64,000 bases of DNA from the NCBI RefSeq assembly GCF_025215155.1, contig NZ_JALHAM010000108.1. One strand, given 5' to 3'. This document shows, piece by piece, positions 1 through 8,519 of the stretch (the first letter of the stretch is position 1; each line of letters starts with the position of its first letter). Below the pieces are notes generated by a model. It did not search any database. It worked only from the letters and a program-made list of their open reading frames with translations, and had not been told where the DNA came from. The position numbers were made by a program, and so were the translations under genes. The DNA is from Dryocola clanedunensis (GTDB lineage: Bacteria > Pseudomonadota > Gammaproteobacteria > Enterobacterales > Enterobacteriaceae).

Positions 1-978
1 TAACTGTGAGTCTTCACTCGCTAGCTTATTAATGTGCCCCGCTCTATCTTCGACGGACCTTGCGGAGAAAGGGTTTTCTTTGAATATAAGTGTACCGACT
101 TCATACATTGCAAGACGGGCACCGACAGACGTAACACTATTATTGTTATTATATTCTGTGATATCGTGTAAAGCTTCGTTGTAACGTGTAGTAATCGGTT
201 TTATAAAAATGAATATTAAAAAACTCAGGAGTATAAAGAAACCCACAAGAGATAAGGCCAGTTTTTTTAGCGATCTTTTATAAAATACCACTAAAGTGGT
301 CATACATAACAAAGGAAAAATTAGCATAGTCGATCGGGTTTCTGTAAATGCAAGCGCAACAAAAATCACAATGGCATTTATAATGAATAAGAAGGGATGG
401 CTTTTTTTTGTGTATAATATGGAAACCGCACTCACTAACCCAATCATCATTATTGAGTATGCAGCGCCGGTAGCTGTACCTATACCAAAATCAATTCTAT
501 CAATGGTAGCTGATGATTTTATATAAGCCGCGTAGGAAAAGATTATAAATGATAAGCTATATATAATATAAAGGAGATGCTCCTTCATTATTCTTATTTT
601 GGAGGTTAATGCTAATAAAATTATAAAAGCCCCAAATGTGAATATTTTCGCAGTATTTAGATAGTTGTGATATGTTGCACGAAAAGGACTGTTATCTGTT
701 TTAAAAAATGAATACCATAAAAAGTCAATTAATCCTATTGTGAATATTGATAAAGGAAGAATAAAATAGCGCCATGAATAATTATCATTTTTCCATCTGA
801 TTATTAGTGTCAAAAGACAAATAATAGCTGTTATATTATAGAGCTTCATGCTCAAATTATTATTAACCAGTGCGGTTAACAATGTTATTGTGCTTAAAAA
901 GAAAGTGACTATTTCAAGCACAAAGGTGGTTTTTTCCTGGTATAAACCCCAAGTTCGTTTGGTATGCAAGGCTACCAT
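1..978 (-). CDS. waaL: O-antigen ligase WaaL (partial, C-terminus beyond window edge)
   Basis: Inner-membrane ligase that transfers undecaprenyl-linked O-antigen onto the lipid A-core. Translating the minus strand from the ATG at 978 gives 326 codons without a stop, running off position 1, so roughly the last quarter of a protein of about 400 residues is missing. The visible part is a chain of hydrophobic segments with basic loops. It contains short stretches I recognise from K-12 WaaL, such as NSPFRATYH, GTATGAAYS and SVTSVGARLAMYE; the last leads into the large periplasmic loop. Its start overlaps the waaC stop by one base (TAATG), so it is probably translationally coupled. The DNA is clearly richer in A+T than its neighbours, as is usual for LPS genes. 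Confidence 0.9.
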   Translation of the reverse strand, partial: MVALHTKRTWGLYQEKTTFVLEIVTFFLSTITLLTALVNNNLSMKLYNITAIICLLTLIIRWKNDNYSWRYFILPLSIFTIGLIDFLWYSFFKTDNSPFRATYHNYLNTAKIFTFGAFIILLALTSKIRIMKEHLLYIIYSLSFIIFSYAAYIKSSATIDRIDFGIGTATGAAYSIMMIGLVSAVSILYTKKSHPFLFIINAIVIFVALAFTETRSTMLIFPLLCMTTLVVFYKRSLKKLALSLVGFFILLSFLIFIFIKPITTRYNEALHDITEYNNNNSVTSVGARLAMYEVGTLIFKENPFSARSVEDRAGHINKLASEDSQL

Positions 979-1952
979 TAATTTCCCTTTTCTAATAATA
1001 ACGATATTTTTTGCCTTGCATCTTTTGCAGGCAGGTTTAGCAAATCATTTCCCGGCGCACTCTGCGCCACCTGATTCTTCCCATATCCCCCAATTAATCC
1101 TGGGTCCGTTGGGCCATATAAGGTCACATTTGGGCGGTCTAAAGCTGCTGTAAGGTGACTTAATCCTGTATCAACCGAAACCACAAATTTTGCTCCTGCC
1201 AGTATCCGTGCAATGCTTTCAAGTTCCAGTCTTGGTAATACATCAACGTAATCAAATCCCTCTGCCAGCCTTTTGGCACGAGCCTCTTCATGCGGTGCGC
1301 CCCACGGCAACTTTATACGTAATCCAGAATCTTTGAGCAATCCAATTAACTCGCGCCAGTGGCTTTCTGGCCAATGCTTATCGTCGCGCGTTGTGGCATG
1401 TAAAAATACCGCATAGTTTTCAGTATCGGTATTAAGATGGCTCAAGAAGTGCTGTGAAATAGCATAGTCACCTTGTGATTGCGGTTTGCTATAGCCGAGG
1501 CTTTTTGCAAAGAGTTCACGGGTTCGTTCGACGGCATGCTGCTGCTTAGGAATGTGATGACGGTAATGATAAAAAAGGCTAGCCAAAGGTTCGCGCGCGG
1601 TTTGCCAGTCCATGCCATGTTTGGGACCATGCGCCAGTCGGGTCACTAATGCTGCGCTTTTTACCAGTCCCTGAGCGTCAATGACCGCATCATATTGCAT
1701 TGCCCGCAGGGAATCGCGGAAGGCAAGACGTTCTGATTTTACCTGCGCGGAAAACCAATCTTTACGCCAGCGGCGAATCGCAACGGGTAAAACCTTTTCG
1801 ACTGCCGAATGCCACGTTGGGATTTGCGCAAACCCTTCCTCTACTACCCAGTCAAAGCATATACCCGGAATGGCCTGCGTCGCGTCCGTTAATGCGGGCA
1901 AGGTATGCAGTACATCGCCCATTGATGAAGTTTTGACGATTAATACCCGCAT
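978..1952 (-). CDS. waaC: ADP-heptose:LPS heptosyltransferase I
   Basis: Adds the first L-glycero-D-manno-heptose to Kdo2-lipid A in the cytoplasm, using the ADP-heptose made by HldD. The 324 residues begin MRVLIVKTSSMGDVLHTLPAL, a typical N-terminus of GT9-family heptosyltransferases. The C-terminal half holds the nucleotide-sugar part, with SVDTGLSHLTAAL and LYGPTDPGLIGGYG. Length fits the family (about 320). The start codon shares one base with the waaF stop and the stop shares one base with the waaL start, so waaF-waaC-waaL form a tightly coupled minus-strand unit. Confidence 0.97.
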   Translation of the reverse strand: MRVLIVKTSSMGDVLHTLPALTDATQAIPGICFDWVVEEGFAQIPTWHSAVEKVLPVAIRRWRKDWFSAQVKSERLAFRDSLRAMQYDAVIDAQGLVKSAALVTRLAHGPKHGMDWQTAREPLASLFYHYRHHIPKQQHAVERTRELFAKSLGYSKPQSQGDYAISQHFLSHLNTDTENYAVFLHATTRDDKHWPESHWRELIGLLKDSGLRIKLPWGAPHEEARAKRLAEGFDYVDVLPRLELESIARILAGAKFVVSVDTGLSHLTAALDRPNVTLYGPTDPGLIGGYGKNQVAQSAPGNDLLNLPAKDARQKISLLLEKGN

Positions 1953-3001
1953 TATACTTCCTTCCCGCCTTGCAGCAGCTCGTTCAACTCTGTCAACACT
2001 CGCTCCGGTGCAATATCGATCAGACTCTGATGATAGCCTTCGGCAGCCTCACCTTTGCGGACTTTGTGGTAGCCACTAATCAGACGAATAACCTTCGCTT
2101 TATGAGACAGCGGAGGGGTGAAGTCGGGGCTACTTGGTCCGTAAAGGGCGACGAGCGGACGCCCCAGAGCAGCAGCAACATGCATTAAACCTGAGTCATT
2201 GGTGACCACTGCTCTACACGCTGCCAGCAGAATCACGGCTTGATCCAGCGCGGTGTCACCAGCCAAGTTTCGGCAGTATGCCTGCTGCCCGGTTGTTAAT
2301 GCCGACAGAATATCGTTGCCGGCCTCCTTATCTTTAGCCGAGCCGAACAGTACTACCTGGTAACCTTCGTCGATAAGCTTTCCGGCAAGGGTTGCGTAAT
2401 GATAGTGCGGCCAGCGCTTTGCCGGGCCGAATTCAGCGCCAGGGCAAAAGCCAATGATGGGCCGCTCGGCAGCCAGACTAAATGCGGAACAAGCCTGGTT
2501 TTTTTCGTGTTCATCAACCTGTAGCTGTGGCCAAAGTAGTGGCTGAGGAAGATCTTGTGCAGACTGCATGACGCCCTTGTCGTACGCCAGAGCGACATAG
2601 CGCTCAACCATTAGAGGCCAGGCCTGTTTATCCAGAACTCTGGCGTCATTGAGCAGACCATAGCGCATCTCGCCGCGCCAGCCTGTGCGTAGCGGTATAC
2701 TGGCGAAGAAAGGGACTAACGCTGATTTAAATGAGTTCGGTAATACATATGCGCGATCGTAGCGCTTTTCACGCAGGCTATGGCCCAGTCGACGGCGTTC
2801 GCCAATTTCCAGAGCTCCATGCCCCAGCGGCATGGAGAGCGCTTCGTTGACTTCAGGCATCCGCGATAATAATGGACGACACCAGGCCGGTGCCATCACA
2901 TCAATTATCGCCTGGGGATAGCGCGCCTTGAGCGTGCGGTAGAGACTTTGCGACATCATCATGTCGCCCACCCATGACGGGCCAATCACCAGTATTTTCA
3001 T
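1952..3001 (-). CDS. waaF: ADP-heptose:LPS heptosyltransferase II
   Basis: Adds the second heptose of the LPS inner core. The 349-residue GT9 protein starts MKILVIGPSWVGDMMMSQSL and carries the C-terminal signature TNDSGLMHVAAALGRPLVALYGPSSP, broken here only by its length. It follows hldD by 16 bases and overlaps the next gene waaC by one base, giving the hldD-waaF-waaC order of E. coli. Size (E. coli about 348) and sequence leave little doubt. No regulatory site is visible in the short gap before it; expression probably depends on the promoter upstream of hldD. Confidence 0.97.
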   Translation of the reverse strand: MKILVIGPSWVGDMMMSQSLYRTLKARYPQAIIDVMAPAWCRPLLSRMPEVNEALSMPLGHGALEIGERRRLGHSLREKRYDRAYVLPNSFKSALVPFFASIPLRTGWRGEMRYGLLNDARVLDKQAWPLMVERYVALAYDKGVMQSAQDLPQPLLWPQLQVDEHEKNQACSAFSLAAERPIIGFCPGAEFGPAKRWPHYHYATLAGKLIDEGYQVVLFGSAKDKEAGNDILSALTTGQQAYCRNLAGDTALDQAVILLAACRAVVTNDSGLMHVAAALGRPLVALYGPSSPDFTPPLSHKAKVIRLISGYHKVRKGEAAEGYHQSLIDIAPERVLTELNELLQGGKEV

Positions 3002-3017
3002 GCGTCAGGATACCTGA

Positions 3018-3950
3018 TTATGCGTCACGGTTAAGCCAGGCCATATATTCCGTCACGCCTTCGGCAACGGTCTTAAATGGCTTGTCGTAGCCAGCTGCAC
3101 GCAGGTTGGCCAGATCGGCCTGAGTAAATGCCTGATAGCGGCCTTTGAGTTTTTCAGGGAAAGGAATGTACTCAATACTGCCTTTTTTATGGAATGCCAG
3201 CGTCGCATCGGCCACCGCCTGGAAGGACTCAGCTCGGCCGCTACCGCAGTTATAAATACCTGAGACGCCGTTCTGCCAGAACCACAGGTTTACCGCTGCC
3301 ACATCCCCCACGTAAATGAAGTCGCGCTTGAAGCCGTCGCTGCCTTCAAAGAGTTTTGGATTTTCGCCGTTGTTCAACTGAGTGTTCAGGTGGAACGCAA
3401 CGCTTGCCATGCTGCCTTTATGGCCTTCGCGTGGGCCATAAACGTTGAAGTAACGGAAGCCGGTAATCTGTGAGTTTGCTTCCGGCAGGATCTGACGAAC
3501 GTACTCATCAAACAGGAACTTCGAGTAGCCATAAACATTCAGCGGCTGCTCGTATTCACGAGACTCGATAAAGTTGTTATTGCGACCGCCGTAGGTGGCA
3601 GCAGAAGAGGCGTACAGGAATGGAATTTCACGTTCCAGACAGTAATGCAGCACCTCTTTGGAGTACTGATAGTTATTATCCATCATGTACTTACCGTCCC
3701 ACTCGGTAGTGGAGGAACACGCGCCCTCATGGAAAATGGCTTCAACTTCGCCAAACTCTTCACCCGCCATTAGCTGGATTAAGAAATCTTCTTTGTCCAT
3801 GTAGTCGGAGATATTCAGGTCAACCAGATTGACGAACTTAGTCCCGTCTTTTAAGTTGTCTACGACCAGGATATCAGTATAGCCGATATCATTCAGTGAC
3901 TTAATAATGTTGCTGCCGATAAAACCAGCACCACCGGTGACAATAATCAT
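3018..3950 (-). CDS. hldD: ADP-L-glycero-D-manno-heptose 6-epimerase
   Basis: Final enzyme of ADP-heptose synthesis; it inverts C6 of ADP-D-glycero-heptose and uses tightly bound NADP. It is a short-chain dehydrogenase/epimerase with the Rossmann motif GGAGFIGSNI at the N-terminus and the catalytic YxxxK within NVYGYSKFLFDEY (around residue 140). I use the ATG at 3950, giving MIIVTGGAG and 310 residues as in E. coli, with AAGG upstream. The open frame extends five codons to a GTG at 3965 that lacks a good ribosome site. It leads the heptosyltransferase genes and diverges from kbl. Confidence 0.97.
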   Translation of the reverse strand: MIIVTGGAGFIGSNIIKSLNDIGYTDILVVDNLKDGTKFVNLVDLNISDYMDKEDFLIQLMAGEEFGEVEAIFHEGACSSTTEWDGKYMMDNNYQYSKEVLHYCLEREIPFLYASSAATYGGRNNNFIESREYEQPLNVYGYSKFLFDEYVRQILPEANSQITGFRYFNVYGPREGHKGSMASVAFHLNTQLNNGENPKLFEGSDGFKRDFIYVGDVAAVNLWFWQNGVSGIYNCGSGRAESFQAVADATLAFHKKGSIEYIPFPEKLKGRYQAFTQADLANLRAAGYDKPFKTVAEGVTEYMAWLNRDA

Positions 3951-4167
3951 AAGCGTAACCTTCACAATTTGGGGGGCTGCAAGGCACGATACCTCGCACG
4001 CTAATGGCTCTTATCATACCATTACAATCAAAGACCCGCCTAATCAGACTAAGTTTCCCGCCTTCGTGATTTATCCTGCAAAAATCAGATTCCCTGAAGC
4101 GTAATCTCGTCTCAACGTATAGCTTTGGGTAATATGTTCCGAAATTTGCCCTGCCTGGAGAATCGCG

Positions 4168-5364
4168 ATGCGCGAAGATTTTTACCAACAATTAACTTCT
4201 CAGCTTGAAACTGCTCGTTCAGAAGGTCTCTTCAAAGAAGAAAGGATTATTACCTCAGCGCAGCAGGCGGATATCACCGTTGCCGATGGCAGCCACGTTA
4301 TCAATTTCTGTGCAAACAACTATCTGGGGCTGGCTAACCACCCGCAGCTGATTGAAGCTGCGAAGCAGGGTATGGATAAACACGGATTCGGTATGGCGTC
4401 CGTGCGTTTTATCTGCGGTACGCAGGATAGCCATAAGGAGCTTGAGGGTAAGCTTGCAGGTTTCCTTGGGATGGATGATGCGATTCTTTACTCATCCTGC
4501 TTTGATGCAAACGGCGGACTGTTCGAAACGCTGCTCGGCCCTGAAGACGCGATTATCTCCGATGCGCTGAACCACGCTTCTATCATCGACGGCGTGCGCT
4601 TATGTAAAGCGCAGCGTTATCGTTATGCCAATAACGATATGCAGGAGTTGGAAGCACGTCTGAAAGAGGCTCGTGCTGCGGGCGCTCGCCACGTGATGAT
4701 CGCCACCGATGGCGTATTTTCTATGGATGGCGTCATTGCCAACCTGCAAGGCGTGTGCGATCTGGCGGATAAATATGATGCGCTGGTGATGGTCGATGAC
4801 TCTCACGCCGTAGGTTTTGTTGGTGAAAATGGTCGTGGCACGCACGAATATTGCAAGGTCATGGACCGTGTAGACATTATCACTGGTACGCTCGGCAAGG
4901 CACTTGGTGGTGCTTCTGGTGGCTATACCGCTGGTCGTAAAGAGGTGATTGAGTGGCTGCGTCAGCGCTCCCGTCCTTATCTCTTCTCTAACTCGCTGGC
5001 TCCGGCCATTGTTTCTGCTTCTATTAAAGTTCTGGAGATGCTGGAAACCGGAGCAGAGCTGCGTGAGCGCCTGTGGACCAACGCCAGCCTCTTCAGGGAG
5101 AAAATGACTGCGGCAGGTTTTACGCTTGCCGGAGCCGATCACGCCATCATCCCCGTGATGCTTGGCGAAGCGACCGTAGCGCAGAACTTTGCCCGCGAGC
5201 TGCAAAAAGAAGGCATTTACGTCACCGGGTTCTTCTATCCGGTAGTTCCAAAAGGTCAGGCGCGCATTCGTACGCAGATGTCGGCCGCTCATACCCCTGA
5301 GCAGATTGAGCGTGCGGTTGATGCGTTTACGCGTATCGGTAAACAGTTGGGCGTTATCGCCTGA
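4168..5364 (+). CDS. kbl: 2-amino-3-ketobutyrate CoA ligase (glycine C-acetyltransferase)
   Basis: PLP enzyme that cleaves 2-amino-3-ketobutyrate with CoA to glycine and acetyl-CoA, acting after threonine dehydrogenase. The 398 residues match the E. coli length. It is an alpha-oxoamine synthase: the PLP lysine lies in TGTLGKALGGASGG (near residue 244), preceded by the pyridine-binding DDSHAVGF. The next gene, tdh, starts 10 bases after the stop, so the two form an operon for threonine breakdown. The preceding 217 bases are the divergent promoter region shared with hldD; I could not place operators there. Confidence 0.97.
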   Translation: MREDFYQQLTSQLETARSEGLFKEERIITSAQQADITVADGSHVINFCANNYLGLANHPQLIEAAKQGMDKHGFGMASVRFICGTQDSHKELEGKLAGFLGMDDAILYSSCFDANGGLFETLLGPEDAIISDALNHASIIDGVRLCKAQRYRYANNDMQELEARLKEARAAGARHVMIATDGVFSMDGVIANLQGVCDLADKYDALVMVDDSHAVGFVGENGRGTHEYCKVMDRVDIITGTLGKALGGASGGYTAGRKEVIEWLRQRSRPYLFSNSLAPAIVSASIKVLEMLETGAELRERLWTNASLFREKMTAAGFTLAGADHAIIPVMLGEATVAQNFARELQKEGIYVTGFFYPVVPKGQARIRTQMSAAHTPEQIERAVDAFTRIGKQLGVIA

Positions 5365-5374
5365 GGGAGCGGTC

Positions 5375-6400
5375 ATGAAAGCATTAGCAAAACTGAAGGC
5401 GGAAGAGGGCATCTGGATGACGGATGCGCCCAAACCGGAGATGGGCCATAACGATCTGCTGATCAAAATCCGTAAGACCGCGATCTGCGGCACCGATGTG
5501 CATATTTATAACTGGGATGAATGGTCTCAGAAAACCATTCCCGTCCCGATGGTGGTTGGCCACGAGTACGTGGGTGAAGTTGTTGGTATTGGCCAGGAAG
5601 TGAAAGGGTTCAAAATCGGCGACCGTGTTTCCGGCGAAGGCCACATTACGTGCGGACACTGCCGCAACTGCCGCGCAGGCCGCACTCACCTGTGTCGCAA
5701 TACCACCGGTGTAGGCGTGAACCGCCCGGGCTGCTTTGCAGAGTATCTGGTTCTGCCTGCGTTTAACGCTTTCAAAATCCCCGATAACATATCTGACGAT
5801 CTGGCGTCTATCTTCGACCCGTTTGGTAACGCGGTACACACCGCGCTGTCTTTCGACCTGGTCGGTGAGGATGTGCTGGTGTCAGGCGCAGGCCCGATTG
5901 GCATTATGGCGGCGGCTGTTGCCAAACATGTCGGCGCCCGTAATGTCGTCATCACTGACGTGAACGATTATCGTCTTGAGCTGGCGCGCGAAATGGGCGT
6001 GACCCGTGCGGTAAATGTCAGTAAAGAAAGCCTGACCGATGTCATGCATGAGCTGGGCATGACAGAAGGTTTCGATGTGGGCCTCGAAATGTCCGGCGCA
6101 CCGCCTGCATTCCGCTCTATGCTTGACACCATGAACAATGGTGGGCGCATTGCAATGCTGGGTATTCCACCTTCCGATATGTCAATCGACTGGACAAAAG
6201 TCATCTTCAAAGGCTTGTTCATCAAAGGCATTTACGGCCGTGAGATGTTCGAAACCTGGTATAAAATGGCCGCACTGATCCAGTCTGGCCTGGACCTGTC
6301 GCCGATTATCACCCATCGCTTTACTATCGATGATTTCCAGAAAGGATTCGATGCTATGCGTTCCGGGCAGTCAGGTAAGGTAATTCTTAGCTGGGATTAA
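5375..6400 (+). CDS. tdh: L-threonine 3-dehydrogenase
   Basis: NAD-dependent oxidation of threonine to 2-amino-3-ketobutyrate, the substrate of Kbl. It is a medium-chain zinc dehydrogenase of 341 residues, the same length as in E. coli. The catalytic cysteine is Cys38 in TAICGTDVH. The structural zinc site is the cluster CGHCRNCRAGRTHLC near residue 90, and VSGAGPIGIMAAAVAKHVGA is the NAD-binding motif. I start at the ATG at 5375 (MKALAKLK), which has GAGGGAG just upstream; the frame is open further upstream inside kbl, but that is not coding. A strong terminator follows. Confidence 0.97.
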   Translation: MKALAKLKAEEGIWMTDAPKPEMGHNDLLIKIRKTAICGTDVHIYNWDEWSQKTIPVPMVVGHEYVGEVVGIGQEVKGFKIGDRVSGEGHITCGHCRNCRAGRTHLCRNTTGVGVNRPGCFAEYLVLPAFNAFKIPDNISDDLASIFDPFGNAVHTALSFDLVGEDVLVSGAGPIGIMAAAVAKHVGARNVVITDVNDYRLELAREMGVTRAVNVSKESLTDVMHELGMTEGFDVGLEMSGAPPAFRSMLDTMNNGGRIAMLGIPPSDMSIDWTKVIFKGLFIKGIYGREMFETWYKMAALIQSGLDLSPIITHRFTIDDFQKGFDAMRSGQSGKVILSWD

Positions 6401-6422
6401 TAGTTAGCGGCCTTTTAATATG

Positions 6423-6456
6423 AGATGGTTAATTAAGAAGTTAACCATCTTTTTAT
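6423..6456 (+). terminator. Terminator after kbl-tdh
   Basis: Perfect 10-bp stem agatggttaa / ttaaccatct (6423-6432 and 6441-6450) with an 8-base loop and a following T run. It separates the threonine operon from the AT-rich glycosyltransferase. Confidence 0.85.
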
Positions 6457-6588
6457 TACTGTTAATTCCTGCCGTTTTTGTAAAGTTAATTAACTCTTTG
6501 TCAGTCTGCCCCAAACATCTTGCTTCACATCGTTTGTCATAATAACATCCAGAAATTATTATTTCCGCCATGCCCTGGGGGACAGACG

Positions 6589-7542
6589 GTGAATAAATAT
6601 AATGTTGATGTTAGTATCATTGTTCCGGTGTATAACGACGGGAACAATATATCCAGAGTTATAAAAAAATTACTCGCTGAAAAGAGGATTAATATTGAGA
6701 TAATTCTGGTTAATGATGGTTCAGTGGATAATACGCTTGATGTTATTAATTCCTTCAAAGATAAGCGTTTGCTGGTAATAAACCAGGAAAACCTGGGCGT
6801 CTATGCAGCCCGTAACGCTGCGCTGGCAAAGCATTCAGGGAAGTGGCTAATGCTGCTGGACTCTGATGACGACTTTACAGAGGATTTGATTTTTGACCGG
6901 TACAATGAAGCGACAAAACATGATGTTGATGTCCTTATCTCCAACGGTCGTATTGTTGACGAGCATGATTCCTTTGCCGGCGAGATCATTCACCGGAAAC
7001 AAATTTATAATCATGTGATTAGCGGTAATCAGTGGGTCGAACACGCGGTTAGAAATAATGAGTGGCCACATTATCTCTGGCTGCAGATGATCCGGTCAGA
7101 ATATATTAAGAAAAACTCCCTTGTTTTTAATGCAGGCTACAGCCATCAGGATATTTTATGGACGGCCATGTTAGGTTTGTATAATGGTCGATTCTATATC
7201 TCTGACAGACCTGATTATTTTTACGTAAACAATCCTCACTCCATTACCAAAAGTAAGAAGTATTATGATTGCCGTGCGTATAGTTATATTGAGGTAATCA
7301 GTAAGCTCATCTTGCTTGCAAATGGCGAAGTGAATGCCGGTATAAAAAAAGCATTCTTGCGCCATGCCTCTCATGAGTGTCGTCACTTTTTTGGACTTTA
7401 TCGTAAAAAAGTTTCTGAAAAAAATGCCGTTAAGGCTATGTTTATAAAGAAAATCAGCTTTAGTGATTTATTTCGTGGCGCATCAACGTGCAAGCAATAC
7501 TGGTTGTTAATGAGGCTTTACCGCATCCTTAAAGCAAACTAA
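6589..7542 (+). CDS. Family 2 glycosyltransferase, WaaH (YibD)-like, probably acting on LPS core
   Basis: Predicted inverting GT-A glycosyltransferase. The N-terminal domain has VSIIVPVYND, EIILVNDGSVDNT and the metal/donor site LLDSDDD (around residues 75-81), and the C-terminal part has the segment HQDILWT. The place (between tdh and yibQ) and the pattern of a tryptophan, then R..I..N, then HQDI.WT match E. coli WaaH/YibD, a glucuronyltransferase of the LPS core. Overall similarity is low, so donor and acceptor sugars may differ. I start at GTG 6589 (317 residues), which has GGGGGA eight bases upstream; an ATG at 6520 in frame has no ribosome site. Strong A+T bias suggests acquisition or fast replacement. 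Confidence 0.8.
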   Translation: MNKYNVDVSIIVPVYNDGNNISRVIKKLLAEKRINIEIILVNDGSVDNTLDVINSFKDKRLLVINQENLGVYAARNAALAKHSGKWLMLLDSDDDFTEDLIFDRYNEATKHDVDVLISNGRIVDEHDSFAGEIIHRKQIYNHVISGNQWVEHAVRNNEWPHYLWLQMIRSEYIKKNSLVFNAGYSHQDILWTAMLGLYNGRFYISDRPDYFYVNNPHSITKSKKYYDCRAYSYIEVISKLILLANGEVNAGIKKAFLRHASHECRHFFGLYRKKVSEKNAVKAMFIKKISFSDLFRGASTCKQYWLLMRLYRILKAN

Positions 7543-7547
7543 AGCCA

Positions 7548-7571
7548 GGCTGTCGGCAAACTCCGACAGCC
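7548..7571. terminator. Bidirectional terminator between the glycosyltransferase and yibQ
   Basis: Stem ggctgtcgg / ccgacagcc with a 6-base loop lies in the 35-base gap between two convergent genes, with T-rich sequence on the plus side. Confidence 0.75.
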
Positions 7572-7577
7572 CTTCTT

Positions 7578-8516
7578 TTATCGTACTTGTCCCCAACCCT
7601 GCCATTGATTTTTCATGTACTTCACTAGCGTGCTCTCTCCGATACTGTCACTGAGTACCGCGAAATAGGTGGTAGCGTGTACTGGCTCCAGCGGTTTCTT
7701 CGGCTTGCAGAGTTTTACGCCCATGAACGGATTACGCGGCTGCTCTGCTGGTTTACCCGGCACCGTATTATTCGGTCTGGACGTATCCACCTGCAGTTCA
7801 TTCAGCAGGCTGCTTGGGCGCACCAAAGTGATATCTGGCGGTAGGTTATAAACCATCTGCTGCAGTACTCGTACGGTAGTGGGGTGAGGATGACCGATAG
7901 CGATAGCAGAGCCGTTGCGTCGTGCCAGAGCTACAGCACGATTGAACTGCACACGGATGTCAGCTTCATTCTGCTTGTCGTCGAGGAACACCTTGCGCTT
8001 GATAACCTTGACCTTAGTTCCTGCGGCGGCACGCATTGACTGGCTGTTGCCGATGGTTACGCTGTCGAGGAAGTAAAGGTTGTACTGATCCAGCGACTGC
8101 ATCACCTTCTGCATGCCAAACAGGCTGGAGGTCATGGCGCTGCCCATGTGGTTGTTCAGGCCCACGGCATACGGCACCTTGTTCACTGCGTCCCGAATAA
8201 TCCTCTCTATTTCAGCGCTGCTCATATCCGGGCGCAGGGTATCTTTTTCCAGCGGCTGCTTGCTAAGCGGTGCCATCGGCAGATGGATTAGCACTTCATG
8301 GCCAGCGTTGTGCGCTTTGGTTGCCATTTCGTGGGAATGCGGTGCGTTGGGCAATACGGCGACGGAAATATTGGCAGGCAGGGCGATAACCTGGTTTTCC
8401 TGATGAGGACGATAGCCGAAATCATCTATCACAATCGCCAGCTTGCCGGCATAAACGGGAGTTGCCAGCGCCAGAGCGCAGGCGAGCGAGGAGACAACGT
8501 GACGAAATTGAAGCAA
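7578..8516 (-). CDS. yibQ: Divergent polysaccharide deacetylase family protein YibQ (periplasmic)
   Basis: Exported protein of unknown reaction. The 312 residues open with a signal peptide that would be cleaved after PVYA (about residue 23). The mature part starts KLAIVIDDFGY, the first motif of the divergent polysaccharide deacetylase fold, followed by EVLIHLPMAP and GLNNHMGS, which would hold the metal-binding histidines. It sits 3 bases downstream of envC in the gpmM-envC-yibQ unit, as in E. coli, which suggests an envelope or murein role, but no substrate can be named from sequence. Confidence 0.92.
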   Translation of the reverse strand: MLQFRHVVSSLACALALATPVYAGKLAIVIDDFGYRPHQENQVIALPANISVAVLPNAPHSHEMATKAHNAGHEVLIHLPMAPLSKQPLEKDTLRPDMSSAEIERIIRDAVNKVPYAVGLNNHMGSAMTSSLFGMQKVMQSLDQYNLYFLDSVTIGNSQSMRAAAGTKVKVIKRKVFLDDKQNEADIRVQFNRAVALARRNGSAIAIGHPHPTTVRVLQQMVYNLPPDITLVRPSSLLNELQVDTSRPNNTVPGKPAEQPRNPFMGVKLCKPKKPLEPVHATTYFAVLSDSIGESTLVKYMKNQWQGWGQVR

Positions 8517-8519
8517 AAC

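Noticed and set aside
296..526. Plus-strand open frames of 60-100 codons in the first kilobase
   Set aside because: They are antisense to waaL, whose minus-strand translation is clearly the real protein.
4600..5493. 297-codon minus-strand open frame
   Set aside because: Antisense to kbl and the start of tdh; composition typical of a shadow frame.
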